Below, one piece after another: positions 10,240 through 21,595 of a stretch of 64,000 nt of DNA; within the stretch, counting starts at the first letter, position 1; each line of letters starts with the position of its first letter. Where the stretch lies: the NCBI GenBank assembly GCA_012064385.1, contig QRDG01000859.1, forward strand, positions 186,001-250,000. Direction: 5' to 3'. Under the pieces are notes generated by a model. It did no database searches. It had not been told where the DNA came from and saw only the letters and a list, made by a program, of their open reading frames with translations. The translations under genes and the position numbers were made by a program. Origin of the DNA: Puccinellia tenuiflora. Taxonomy: Eukaryota; Streptophyta; Magnoliopsida; Poales; Poaceae.

Positions 10240-11370
10240 GTTAGCTTCTTGACTTCCCAATGCCTAGCGCAGTGGCCTCCATTTGCACAGGCAGATAGAG
10301 GCGTAAATGCTGTGTGTTAGTATTAGCTTTGGGTGAGTAACAAAGAAGAGGGGAGAGGAAAGCAAACCTTGGCGGCAACAGCAACCTGGCTGTCGAAACA
10401 CCCTCAACCTCAAAGAATAGCACTCCCCGAAGCGACGAAGCATATATAACTGCTGTCTAAAACAAAAAAGTACTTATTAGCTAATTAGCAAAAGGAGGCT
10501 CCAAATAATATTGAGGATTCAGTGGCTAGAAAGACAAGAATTACCAGCATAGAAGGGGATGCGATGTCTGTGGCTGCCTGATGCTTCTTGCTGCAGCATA
10601 TGCATGCAGCAAAAGGTACAGGAAGTGCCTTTACACCTTACGTTCTTTTGGGAAAGACGGATTGAATTCTTCCTTTTTTATTCCCAATTAAGCCTGATTC
10701 TTGGACTTGGCAGGTTTGTATGATTCCTGGCACTGAAATTCAAGAAAGCATCGCTGGCACGCTTAGGCAGAGCTGAAAACAGCAAGATTAAAAAAAATGC
10801 CCACGCATAGTGATAAAGTACTACATGCTTAACAATATTCTTGTGGAACCAACTTCAAACAGTTGATCTTACCTTAATGTATGCAGACACACTCTGACTC
10901 AAATAAAATAGATGCCGAACTATGGTGGCCGAGATCGCATTGCTCGGATTTTAACATGTTACATGACAGCAGACACATACAGTAGACTCTGCAGCAAGTT
11001 ATCTCAAAACATTGAATAAATTAGCTGAGCAAATTAGTCAACCCAATGAACGGGAAAAGAAAAAGAAAATAAATAAGATGAATTATTGCCTTTCACAGCA
11101 TAGATCAGGAACGATTCACAGCCTGCTAAGGCAATGCAGATAGGTGATTACACATTACACCGCCATTTCTTCACTAAGAATGACATATAACCAGTGCATA
11201 GGAGCCTTCCACACAGTGCATCACAACATGTCCAGTTTATGATTCGCATCAGGCAGACTAGCATATTGCTCTACTCACATGCATCACACAGTTCCAGCAT
11301 TGCAATTGTGACTAGTACACATTGTCTTACTCATTGTGACTAGCCCACAGCTTGTACAATGATTAGTGTT
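10240..11370 (-). pseudogene. NLR start-codon relic plus 5' flank (unit 1)
   Basis: Minus-strand 10275-10240 reads MEATALGIGKS, the same start as NLR-B (MEATALSVGKS), then breaks off. Upstream sequence to about 11350 is a diverged copy of the NLR-A 5' flank: 10310-10430 matches 21630-21810, 10530-10680 matches 21850-22150, 11090-11150 matches 22815-22880 and 11205-11310 matches 23630-23740. All coding sequence after the first 11 codons is gone, so this is the truncated left edge of the array. Confidence 0.75.
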
Positions 11371-12860
11371 ATGAAATCATCACCTCGTCTTCCTCCTCAA
11401 ACCCTTTCATCACCAGCAGCTTCAAGTTCAACTGCTTGAAATTAGATAGTTCCTACACCAAGTTGGTCTTCTCAGCAGTATCCTCGAGCTTAATTTCGCA
11501 TGGATGTCAAGATACCTTCATGGAGCAAAATGAAATAAATATACGCATATTACATTAAATTTTTGCATCAAGCTCAATATTATATATTTAGTTAAACTGC
11601 AGCACAGTGGTAGCGACAAGAGTCAAGACTCAAGTACATATATGCTTGCTAAAAAGGCTAGACCTTCTTTGGAATGAAGAGTTGTTGGAGGAATTGGCAG
11701 AAGCGAAAACCTATAGGAATTTTCCTTTACATCACCTGGGAACATCGAAATGTATTTTTATATTTCCTACTAAATTAGTATGTTCTAGTGCAATCCTTAT
11801 GAATTTAGAGGAAAAAATAGTATGAAGCTAAAACCTAATGGGAAATTCTTTTGCGAATTCATGCATATTGCCATTTATAAGTTGAACCCAAACAGTTTTT
11901 AAGAGCAATTTCTCGGTTTTGCATTCCAGTAGAATTACATCACTGTTCCTATAAAATCCATGAGTCTTTCCCATTCCTGCATCCCAAAGAGGACTAAGTC
12001 TTCTTTTCGTATTTTGACTTTAATGCTGAACATCTAGAAACATGTCATACAGAAATGTATATCTAGACCAAGATGTGGACTAAAGGAGCCAAGAAACAGG
12101 CTTACATAAAAATTCTGCAGCGAAGGTGCAGCTTCAATGATAAACAAGGTCCAATTGGATCGCAGTAGGCAAATATATTGTAAAGATGCAGATATCTCAG
12201 TCTACTGAGTATAGGAGCGAGCCGTTGTGGACTTTCAGGTCCAATCCAAATCTGTAGATGTGGATGAATAAGATGAAGCTTGACGAGTGTAACATGAAGC
12301 GACCAGTGTACAGCTGAAATAAACTAATAAGATGTAGATGTACAGAGAACTGTAAGTACAAACTCACCATTTGAGTGCTAAAAAACCAAAGCACCCGAAG
12401 CGGACAAGTTCAGGCAGCTCACAGGAACAGGAAGAGACAAGCACCCATCGCCTTCTTGACAAGCTCCCCGCTCTTCTCCTTCAACGAATCGGACAATTCC
12501 GATGCGCGGGAGGGGCAGTGCAGCTTGATGCGGGACATTGACGCGCAGAAACGACGATATGTGGGGAGGAGGCGAGTTGGGCCTCACCGTGAAGAAGGGG
12601 GGCGGAAGGAGCATCCGATTCCTCCGTCCTGGTGTGGGGAGGAAGGGGCAATTGATGGGCGGGGCGGAGTTTGCCGGCCGGCTCCATGCGGGGCGCGAGC
12701 AGATCGGCGGTCCAAGGCGGAGGGACGGCGGCGGGATGGGGTGCGTCCGATTTGCAGGTGGGCTGTTAGCGGCGGTGGAGGAAGAAGAAGAGACTGGAGA
12801 GGATGGGGAAGAAGAAGGAGGTGACGTGGCATCACACACACTCATGTCTGGCTACAATTT
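11370..12860 (-). pseudogene. F-box/LRR/FBD gene relic, unit 1
   Basis: Three pieces in order on the minus strand. A GC-rich block (12400-12860) contains an ATG followed by EPAGKLRP and is probably the old first exon or leader. A piece at 12252-12110 encodes IWIGPESPQRLAPILSRLRY, typical of the LRR region of grass F-box proteins, then shifts frame. A piece at 11530-11375 encodes ELSNFKQLNLKLLVMKGFEEEDE, the FBD signature, then is truncated. No F-box domain is recognisable. The plus-strand frame 11607-11825 lies antisense in the intron. It is paralogous to 24480-27350 and 57175-58740. Confidence 0.7.
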
Positions 12861-12996
12861 ACTACTACACGGAATGAATCGTTGAAATATCATCATAACC
12901 TGATACAAAACATTTACACGGCACGCATATAATAACTGAATACCAAACATTTACAGGCTGAAAGCAATTCAGATACATTGTCCTAATAATTAATTA

Positions 12997-14832
12997 TCAG
13001 GAGACATCAATCAGGGACCTAAGGACGGGTCGGTTTGGATTCAGTGCAAGCTCGACCCTCAAATATTCCATTACAGAGTCAGTGATGCACCAACTTGTAA
13101 GCACAACTTCTTTGAGACCGGACAGAGATGGTAGCCCTGAAAGGGAACTACTTTCGACGCGTGGAAGATACAACTTGAGCAGCTGCAGCTTAGGGGTCGC
13201 TCCTCCTTCAAACTTAAGAGAATCGACCCAGTTTCCGCGTTCCAGCTCAAGCACCACCAGGCTCGGGAACATCTCCGGACAGAAATTGAGACATACCCAT
13301 TCACCCGTAAACGACCACTCCAACACATGCAGGGATGCCAGATTTGGCAGATTCCCTAGGACCTGTATGGCGGCATCGTGCTCTGATATCCTGCAGCTAC
13401 GCAGCTTCAGCTTCACTAGATTCTTGAGCCCCTTGATCCATTCAGGCAGTTTGACCAGGTTGCCGTACAGCTTCAGCCTCTGTAGGTTTTCTGGAAACGA
13501 GAACTCTCCATCCAAGCAGCCTGATAAACCTAGTTCCCCCTAACAACGACTCCAGGCGGCTGAGAGCAACGACTGCCAAACACAGCTCTTGTCCGTTTTC
13601 CTTATTGACGCCAGTCACTCCCAACTTGCGCAACCCGGTGAGGCATTTTATGTCCTTCAGAATGGCCTTCCCTCGTCGTGCAATGTTCACAACACCTAGT
13701 GTACGCAGAGCTTTCAGCTTCCTCGTCCCTCTTGGCACTAGAACACCATGATTCTCCAGGCGGCGCATCACAAAAGCAGGGACTAGAGTGCAGCAGATCC
13801 TAGTGCATTGAGGTGCACACAATAATGAACAAGCGTACCTCAAATAGCTAGGCTCATACGAGAAGTTCTCATTCTTCGGTTTCATACCAGCACGAAGATT
13901 GTATAGCTTCTGAAGATTGATGATACTCTTCGGCAGCTTGATTATGTTCGTACCTCTGACATCCAACGTTTGGAGCTCTCTCAAGTTACCCAATGAATCT
14001 GGCAGGTGATAAATATACTCACACCCCCTTAGTGAAAGGTATCTTAGATGAAGAAGCTTCCCAATATGCTTGAGGTGATGATCGCGTAGACCTTTTGTGT
14101 CTTCCAAGTCCAGCACTCGCAGTAGACTCATCTTGTCAGAAATGAAAAATGATTTCCACTCACCAAAAACTGTTACTGATCGTACACGGGACATGTCCAC
14201 TATGCTCTCAAATTCACTCTGGTCTCCTTTCCAATTGCCATTAATAGCAAGGTGGCGCATCTTGACTTGGTTGTTTGAGCTGCAACCTTCCTCCAGTGTA
14301 AAAACAAGATTTTCTTCTATCGACTTTGAGATGCCTATTTCACGCATGAGATCATGAACTTGGCAAGAATCAATCCCTTTTGTACTATGGATTGATCCTT
14401 GTGATGGTAGGATCATACTCCTGCTTATAAGTTCCATGAAGTAACCATCTGCTATTTCCTCCGCAGACTTGCCTCGAACCTCCCTTGAGTAACCTTCCGC
14501 AGTCCACCGACGTACCAATCTTCCACGCCCTACCCTTTGGTCCTCAGGAAGATGGGCATATACAGGAAACAAGACTTGAGGTGATAGGGTAAACCATCGT
14601 AGCTTCTCATAAGGATGTTTCTTATGGTCCCAAGCTCCGGATTCATCTCCAACTCGGCACTGATATGCTCATTCAACTTCCTCCATTCCATTATGGTTTT
14701 CGGTTGGTTTGCCAAATAGCCCCCAATGGTGACTATTGCAAGCGGAAGTCCACTGCATTTTTTTAGGATCAGATTTGCTTGCTCAACCAACTCAGGATAC
14801 TCCTCATCCATATTAGTGCCCTTGCCAAATAT
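12997..14832 (-). pseudogene. NLR-A exon 3: end of NB-ARC2 and LRRs
   Basis: The exon starts IFGKGTNMDEEYPELVEQ, then GLPLAIVTIGG (GLPL motif) and CFLYMPIF, where a missing base (GGAAG instead of GGAAAG near 14552) breaks the frame before PEDQRVGRGRLVRRW. The winged-helix motif reads CQVHDLMREIG, a VHD form of MHD. LRRs follow (LRYLSLRGCEYIYHLPDSLG, LQTLDVRGT). Near 13541 about 16 bp are missing relative to NLR-C, splitting the LRRs into two frames. The last frame (13515-12997) ends LALNPNRPVLRSLIDVS. It is colinear with NLR-C exon 3. Confidence 0.92.
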
Positions 14833-15794
14833 CTGAAATTAATATAAGTTCTGATTTTCAGTAATTCGCAAATGAAACTAGTATGATTTAGTCTTTCTAA
14901 TTCAATCATAAGAATATGATGAAATGCAAAGTTCCTTTTCAAAAGGTACATAATCTTGTTAAATTAACTCGTTGGGTTGCTATGTATAGTCGAAAGATCG
15001 ATTATTTAACTGGAAAGAAAAAAAAAATCACTCGCGAGTTGCGACTGGAATAGGAGTTCTAAACCTACTCGGCAGCACAGTACTGATCCAACACAGTACA
15101 TGTACATCTCACCCCAAGAAGGCTAGCGCGACTCGATCAAGGAGGCTGGCGTGAATATGTGTGTGTCGCCGGAACATCTCAACTTAATTACTGCTATCTT
15201 TCGTTTGATTTGATAAGCTGCTTAGCTAGTCAGCTCTAAACCGTGAAACGAGATTATCAGTATGCCCTCACTAGCGTGCATACATGCCTACAAGTATATT
15301 GAAATTAGTACATGCACTAAAATAGTTCTATCTCCGATCCAACTTTGTACTAAATAAGCGATAATTAATATTGAGAGGGGTAGATATTATTTTTTCGAAA
15401 TGGAGCATAAAAGAGAAGATCAAATAAAAATTAAAGATTAAAACTAAAAGCAGATCAAATTAAAACATATTCTAAATTGTAACAAAAATCAATTGTATGA
15501 ATTATAAAATGTGTATGTAAAATGTTGTGTTGGGTTGTGTTGTGTCGTATGGTAGTTATAAGAAATTAATAAATGTAGATTGATGAAATTCTAAGATGAT
15601 AACTCCAGAGTCAAATGATACTGCAGACCGAAGCAACAAAAGTTTTTAGGCAAGCTTCCAAATTGACATATATAGAATCAAATGTGATACTTTTGTTGGA
15701 CTTCGCTGCCACACGTGCTTTGTTGGAGGAGATAATGGAAAAGGGGAGAACTAATGGTTACACTAGCCAAAAGACTTTCAAACAAAATTTACGT

Positions 15795-15868
15795 GGAGCT
15801 GATATTTTTATCCAAAACATAACTTTTTTTCTCTCTCACCCGGTTCTACGCACGGGCATATTAGCTAG
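15795..15868 (+). mobile_element. Helitron 3'-end-like relic
   Basis: CGGTTCTACGCACGGGCATA followed by TTAGCTAG and a T resembles the grass Helitron 3' terminus (hairpin-forming CCGT..GCACGG, then CTAG next to T). No TC start is found nearby, so it is a truncated end at most. It is absent from the paralogous NLR-B intron. Confidence 0.4.
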
Positions 15869-15871
15869 TTA

Positions 15872-16005
15872 CTCCGTCCATATCATTTTTAGGTAATTCC
15901 ATACAAACTATATGGACATATTTAGTGTATAGCTTTACCCATTTTGCTCCGTATATAGTCCGCGTGAGAATAAGTAAAACATCTTATATTGTGATACAGA
16001 GGGAG
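15872..16005. mobile_element. Stowaway-type MITE, 134 bp
   Basis: Ends CTCCGTCCATATCA and TGATACAGAGGGAG are near-inverse and are flanked by TA (15870-15871 and 16006-16007), as expected for Tc1/mariner-derived Stowaway elements. AT-rich interior, no coding capacity. It is missing at the corresponding point of NLR-B intron 2. Confidence 0.85.
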
Positions 16006-17756
16006 TATATACTAAAAACAGTATACATCGGTATTTTCGAGGCACTACGTTTACCCGCATCATCAGAATTATTTCACCCGTTAGATCCATATCTATTATC
16101 TTCATAATATGTTATGGTCATAAAAGTAAAACTCTTCGCGACCTAATCTCAAGACAGCCCCGCGAATCCTAGCACATCACAGCACCGTTATTCTAAGTCA
16201 GCAGTATGCCTATGCAACAACCAGATCGGGACCAAACTCTCGGATATGATCCGTAGGTCGGCCGCCAGGATCGTTAGAACCAGATCAAAATTTTAGTTTG
16301 CCGTCCGCCGGCTGCAATAATGCAAGAGCCATTGCAATTTCCGATGGTTTGGCGTGCTCACACTCCGATCAATTCGTGGCTGCCGCATTGTGCTGTATAT
16401 GCAACATGCAAGCATGCAAATGCAAGAAACAGCACACACGATCTGCAGGTATATATGCATCTCGATCTCCAGTTTTTTAAATCTCTGCAATCTACTACTC
16501 ACGAATATTTCAAACAAAAGCACACACTATTATCCTACTGTATATATGTACGGCAAACAAGTTACAAGTACACATCCTATGTGCATGTGTATGCAATATG
16601 CATCTCTTCTTGCAGTTTCATGTTCAATATTAATATATATTGTAAGTTACACATAAATATACAATGTTTAATCAATAATGCAATAGACATTATTTATTTA
16701 ATTTGACAAAGCGTAATTTATAGGGTTCTCTTCTGTACATCTCCTTTTACAAACGGATTATAGATTATGAAAGCTACAAATAAAGGCCAAGAAAAACAGG
16801 AAAATATCACACACCAAGGTAGAGAATTTCTATAGATACGAGGATGTGGTACCTAAGAGTTTGTATACATGCAAACAGAAATTGAATACCTGAAGTTAGA
16901 TTTTGAGTTTGTATACATGCAAACATAAATTGAATGCCTGGAGTTAGATTTTCTTTTTAAGTCCAACTGGATAGATTTATGGGATCCATGACGTATCTAT
17001 ATGCATGTTATGAGATTCAAGTAAGCAATTTCTTTCATAGGAATTGTCCAAGCCAAGAAGCTTAGAGGAATAAATTATGGCATGGATTTTAAATCCCATG
17101 AATTAAGATTGGGATGGGAAAAAGGTTAATTGGATAGTTTATTCCAATTGTATATTTTATCTTGGAATGTTTGATTTGTAATCAATACAAAAAAAGGTAT
17201 ACCCAGACTATTGAACCAAACAATCGGAACAAAAGATATCCAAGAGTTTTAACAGTCTTGGTACACCACAAAAGCTTGCGAGATAGGACCTACAAACGAA
17301 TTTCCAGTTGATATGCAAATACTCAAATGCGGTGATTGAATTTCAAGATAAAGGATGGTCATGTCTAATGTTAGATTTATTTCCTAACAAGGTTGAATAT
17401 GAATTTTGGCAAAAAAATGTTAAGCCCATAAATGATGAAAAAAAGTTAGCACACAGATTAGAACACTTATCTAACTGAACTAACTAGTTCACGTGCAAAT
17501 CACATTCAACTAACATGAAATAAAATAAAATAATAGTACTCGTGACATTTTGAAGTACAATAACTTTATTTTGCACATGCATTTATATTTAATATTGATG
17601 ATTTTAAAAATACCACAAGAAACGTGGATTTACAACTGGAAATTGTTTTAAGTCTATAGATGGATGTTTGTGGAAATTTTTGGAGACATTTATGACATGA
17701 AAATAAATAGGCGACATTTCATTTGAATATACAAATGGCAAGAAAGAAAAACAAAT

Positions 17757-18521
17757 ACAACAACAACAACAAAGCCTTTCAGTCCCAACAAGTTGGGTAG
17801 GCTAGAGTTGAAACCCATAAGATCTCGAACCAAGTCATGGTTCTGGCACGTGGATAGCTAACTTCCACGCACCTCTGTCCATGGCTAGTTCTTTAGTGAT
17901 GTTCCAATCATTCAGGTCTCTCTTAACGGACTCATCCCATATTAAGTTTGGTCTACCACGACCCCTCTTAACATTCTCAGCCCGCTTAATCCTTCCAATA
18001 TGCACCACCACTTCTAAAGGTCTACGTTGAATATGTCCAAACCATCTTAGACGGTGTTGGACAAGTTTCTCTTCAATCGGTGCTACGCCAACTCTTTCAC
18101 ATATATCATCATTCCGCACCCAATCCTTTGTTGTGTGGCCACACATCCATCTCAACATGCGCATCTCTGCTACACCTAGTTTTTGGATATGTCGCATCTT
18201 GGTTGGCCAACATTCTGCGCCATACAAGATCGCAGGACGGATCGCCGTCCTATAGAACTTGACTTTTAGCTTTTGTGGCACTCTTCTGTCACAGAGGACG
18301 CCAGAAGCTTGGCGCCACTTCATCCAACCAGCCTTGATCCGATGACTCACATCTTCATCAATATCACCATCCTTCTGCAACATAGACCCTAAATATCGAA
18401 AGGTGTCTTTCTCAGGTACCACCTGCCCATCAAGACTAACCTCTTCCTCCTCCTCCTGCCTAGTAGTACTAAAACTGCACCTCATGTACTCAGTTTTAGT
18501 TCTACTAAGCCTAAAGGTACT
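17757..18521 (-). mobile_element. 5'-truncated RTE-type LINE in NLR-A intron 2
   Basis: The element is flanked by a perfect 18-bp target duplication CAAGAAAGAAAAACAAAT (17739-17756 and 18522-18539). On the minus strand it encodes the C-terminal end of an RTE reverse-transcriptase protein (KTEYMRCSFSTT, FRYLGSMLQKDGDIDEDVSH, IRPAILYGAECWP, QHRLRWFGHIQRRP, ending VPEP) and finishes with a TTG-repeat tail instead of poly-A, as RTE elements do. The catalytic RT core is missing through 5' truncation. NLR-B intron 2 has the uninterrupted site near 42325-42355, so insertion followed duplication of the NLR unit. Confidence 0.95.
17835..18521 (-). pseudogene. RTE reverse-transcriptase C-terminal fragment
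   Basis: The open frame continues upstream into host intron to 18695, but only residues from about RLSRTKTEYM onward are element-encoded. There is no YADD or other catalytic motif. It is the 3' part of the RTE copy described above. Confidence 0.9.
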
Positions 18522-19255
18522 CAAGAAAGAAAAACAAATCAAGAAACTAAAATTATTTTGAAATGCAAATAGAAATCCAGGTGTAGGTATGAGGAACAAA
18601 TATAATAGGAGGCAACATATACGATAATCAAGAAAAAATTGGGGGTCATGAGAGAGTGTTGCAAGGAGAAGGTTCAATGGTCGGAAGTTGCACATGTGTG
18701 TCTAGGAAGAATGACGATACCACTATAACAATATCAACACCCACGAGAACATGATAGTTTCAACGGAAGTCAGCCCAAAGTATTAGCTTCGGTATCCAAA
18801 GTAGGTCTCAACATTGAAAACAATGAATTCAAAATGTAGAACTTTCAATTTTAGAAATTTTCTAGCAGAGATTTTTTCATCAAGAAGACACCTACAATCA
18901 ATTTGGAAGGAAATGCTACTCTGGGTCTAACCTTTGGAAAAAAATAATTCTAATTCTAGGTAATATATGCTAATTAGTATGACACTCTTTAGTTTGCACA
19001 ACAACCATTTGCCTAAAAAATAAATATGATTACAGAAACCGGATTAGTCGCATCATTAATAATTTAATTTATTTTAAAGAAAGTATAAATCATGGCACTC
19101 CTAATATGAACAATAATCTTAATAGAGCTAAAAATGGAGAAAGGGCGTACTGTAGATAAAGGATGGAAACAAAAGTAGGACTGGTCATTTTGGTGGGGAA
19201 AAATCCTATGGCAACATGTACAAATGAAGGACGGTTATACTTTATTATTGAGTAC

Positions 19256-20010
19256 CTTTTTGGCAAATAGGTCACATGCATCCTTGTATTCTAGACCTTT
19301 GAGCTTGTATATATTTTCCATTTTCTCTGAACAATGTCTCGCAATATCCTCTTCCCTTGTGGTGACTATTATCCGGCTTGAATATTTCATTCCATGGAAA
19401 ATTGGGAATATCATGTTCCATTCTACAATAGATGATACATCATCAAGAACAAGTAGGCACTTATTTCTTTCACAAATCCTTGCCAATTCATTGATCAAAT
19501 CTGCAAGTGACATCAAGAGAAATGCCTTCCTTGTGTTGTCCATCAAAGCCACAACGCTCTTCTTGTCTGAAGGTTCTTTGTCTAGTTGCATAACTAAGCA
19601 TCGAATGAGCTCCACAAGACTGAAAGGGCGCATGACTGTTACACATGCACATTTCTCAAACATGCCACTGAGCTTGTTTTGGTAGATATCTTTGACTAGA
19701 GTGGTTTTTCCGAGACCACCCATTCCCCACACTGAGATCACCTGGAACTGATCGGTAGCTTGACTTGCAAATAACTTCATAATCTCATCTTTTTCCTTCT
19801 CTCGCCCAACAATATTAGATTCAGCAGCTGTCACCGTCTTGATGCGAGTGAGGCTCTTTTAACTGCATTTTTTCCTTCAGCATCCTTCGAGTGATCCTCT
19901 AATATCTCAGCACTTCGCCCTGTAGAGTTACTATCAGCATTGGTAGTGGCTTTGCTTGATCTTGAGTCTGCACTGGTAGCCTTAGTTAAATCTGCCACAT
20001 CTTGAGAAAC
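19256..20010 (-). pseudogene. NLR-A exon 2: canonical NB-ARC2
   Basis: After acceptor CAG at 20013-20011 the exon starts VSQDVADLTKATSAD, a Ser/Asp-rich linker. A frameshift near 19855 separates the linker from SLTRIKT..AAESNIVGRE. NB-ARC2 has an intact P-loop GMGGLGKTT, kinase-2 LLVLDDVSS and RNBS-B SSRIIVTTRE, so nucleotide binding should reside here rather than in NB-ARC1. The exon ends LFAKK at a GTACTC donor. The paralogue is 43122-43739 in NLR-B. Confidence 0.9.
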
Positions 20011-20583
20011 CTGTGCATATGGGAAAAAAATCCATCATGAGAACCCTCTACATGAACGAATGTAAAATGATGCTAAGTAAGTAAAGTATAAAAATAATTT
20101 GAAAATGTTGCAATGCAATTTCCCCTTTTAAGCCCCAAACTGAAGTTACTTAATCCCATTTTAAGAAAAAAATGCAACCTAAAAGATAAATAAATTCAAC
20201 TAAAACAAGTGTAGTTCTACACATAAGTTATTACTAGGAGTGTATGACCGTGTATTCTTGCAAAAGGTTAACCTAGATTTCTGATTTTTTTTTATCGTTA
20301 GATACCTACTGATGACATACTAGTATTATTTGCAATAACCCAATGTGGTAAATAATGTGCCACAGAAAATTGGATAATTATAGTGACCAAACCATGCTCT
20401 GATAATATGGTGCAAAAAGATATATAATTATTAGATAGTATAACCCTAATTCTGCTCCCTTGTTAGTTCGTTGTTGTCAAACAAGATATCAAATGAGTAA
20501 TCGCATCATTAACTCAACAATAAACTAGTTAGACCGAGAGGTTCAAATAGATAAATAGCAGATTGTAGAACTTCGAATACTAC
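20011..20583 (-). other. NLR-A intron 1
   Basis: AT-rich intron between NB-ARC1 and NB-ARC2 exons. Donor GTAGTA next to 20584 and acceptor GCACAG next to 20010. No insertion or RNA gene is visible; it is much shorter than the equivalent NLR-B intron (43740-45710). Confidence 0.8.
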
Positions 20584-21595
20584 CTTCTGATGGAAAGCAT
20601 AAATATTTTGGTCAGCAGACAATTCCTTGAGCTGCGATACTATGCTTTCATGCCCGCACATAAGCTTGCAACCTCAACTTGCGCAGTTGACACAATGATT
20701 CTACTCCCCAAGTTGTTGTTTGGGAAGCAACTTTTCACGCGATCCCACAACTCAATGCTGGTTAAGTCATTAATCACGATCAGGTACCTTCTCCCTCTCA
20801 CAAATTCGTCAAATGCCTCAGCAAGCTCATGCACCGTCTTCTCTGTTCCTAGCAGAGCTTTGGCCCCTACACCCATGTGAAATTGCTCCACTAAACTCTG
20901 AATGAAGTCTTTTGGATTGAAAGGAAGCATCATCCTGACCCATGCTCGGCATGAGAACTTGCTTTTAATATCTGGATTCTCATAGACGGCTCTAATGATG
21001 GACGTTTGCCCACGATCAGCACTTGTTCCCCACACTGCAATCACCCTAAGGCCATTCTCATTGTCGTTGATCAGTTGGACAAGATCCACTTTTGATTTTT
21101 CCTGCTTTGCGACGAACCTTGCTTCATCAATGCCGAACAGTGCAGCAGAAGTAGTGCTAGACTGCTCAGAAGCCATGGTGGCCTTGGAGCCAGAACCCTT
21201 GATGAGATTGTAGCGCATGTTCCTTTGGCTGACATCCTCAACATTGGCTCTAAGCTCCCTCATCTGATTTGCCACACGGCGACGATCGAGCAGCGTGCGA
21301 CGGATAAGCCACCAGGACTGCTTGTGGAGGCGGACAGCGAATTCCTGGAGGGTGTCTTCGACGTCATAGGCCACATCACGGACCTGCTTCACCCAAACCT
21401 TGACCACCATGTTGTCCACTCCCTCGTCATGGGCGGCCATCAGAAAGGCCTGCATCATCTCCAGCTCGTTGGTGATGAATAGGTGGTCACGCCGGACTCC
21501 GAGCTGCAAAGCCACCTCCTCTGCTAGCGCGGAGCTGGCATAGCTGATAGCTCCGTTCAGCACAGACTTGCCACGCTTAGCGCTGTCGCCTCCAT
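20584..21595 (-). pseudogene. NLR-A exon 1: Rx-type coiled coil and degenerate NB-ARC1
   Basis: The first ATG (21595-21593) reads MEATALSV, then a missing base shifts the frame; the remainder is open to 20640. The coiled-coil part (residues about 15-110) contains NMVVKVWVKQVRDVAYDVED, the EDVID-type region (VRDVAYDVED). NB-ARC1 follows at about 185-330: its P-loop reads GTSADRGQTS with Gln where Lys is expected, and kinase-2 reads LIVINDL with Asn in place of the first Asp, so ATP binding is unlikely. The exon should end HESIVSQLKELSADQNIYAFHQK, which is in a different frame from the main frame, hence a one-base deletion near 20652. The donor is at 20583. Confidence 0.9.

Larger units (their letters stand above)
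14833..19255 (-). other. NLR-A intron 2 (4.4 kb)
   Basis: 14840-15780 aligns with NLR-B intron 2 at 39900-40860, 16420-17750 with 40920-42320, and 18540-19080 with 42340-42880. The segments unique to NLR-A are 15780-16420 (Helitron-like end, Stowaway MITE) and the RTE LINE at 17757-18521. Small open frames in this span are incidental. Confidence 0.8.
12997..21595 (-). pseudogene. NLR-A: Pib-type CC-NB-NB-LRR gene, inactivated
   Basis: Three exons on the minus strand (21595-20584, 20010-19256, 14832-12997) with GT..AG borders give a coiled coil, a degenerate NB-ARC, a canonical NB-ARC and LRRs. Such intracellular receptors detect pathogen effectors; the doubled NBS is the known feature of the rice blast gene Pib. 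Lesions: a one-base deletion at codon 8 (near 21573); a frameshift near 20652 at the end of exon 1; one near 19855 just before NB-ARC2; a one-base deletion near 14552 inside RNBS-D; a deletion of about 16 bp near 13541 in the LRRs. The long second intron contains a Helitron-like end, a Stowaway and an RTE LINE. The gene is clearly non-functional as full length, though each domain still reads open locally. Confidence 0.9.

Noticed and set aside
10225..10242. tRNA-like GTAGCTCAGCTGGTTAG (A-box match)
   Set aside because: No anticodon arm, T arm or B box (GGTTCGA) follows; the next bases are the NLR start-codon relic.
12378..12845. Overlapping frames of 115-155 codons on both strands
   Set aside because: GC-rich probable first exon/leader of the F-box relic; no F-box or other domain found, frames not shared with 26920-27350.
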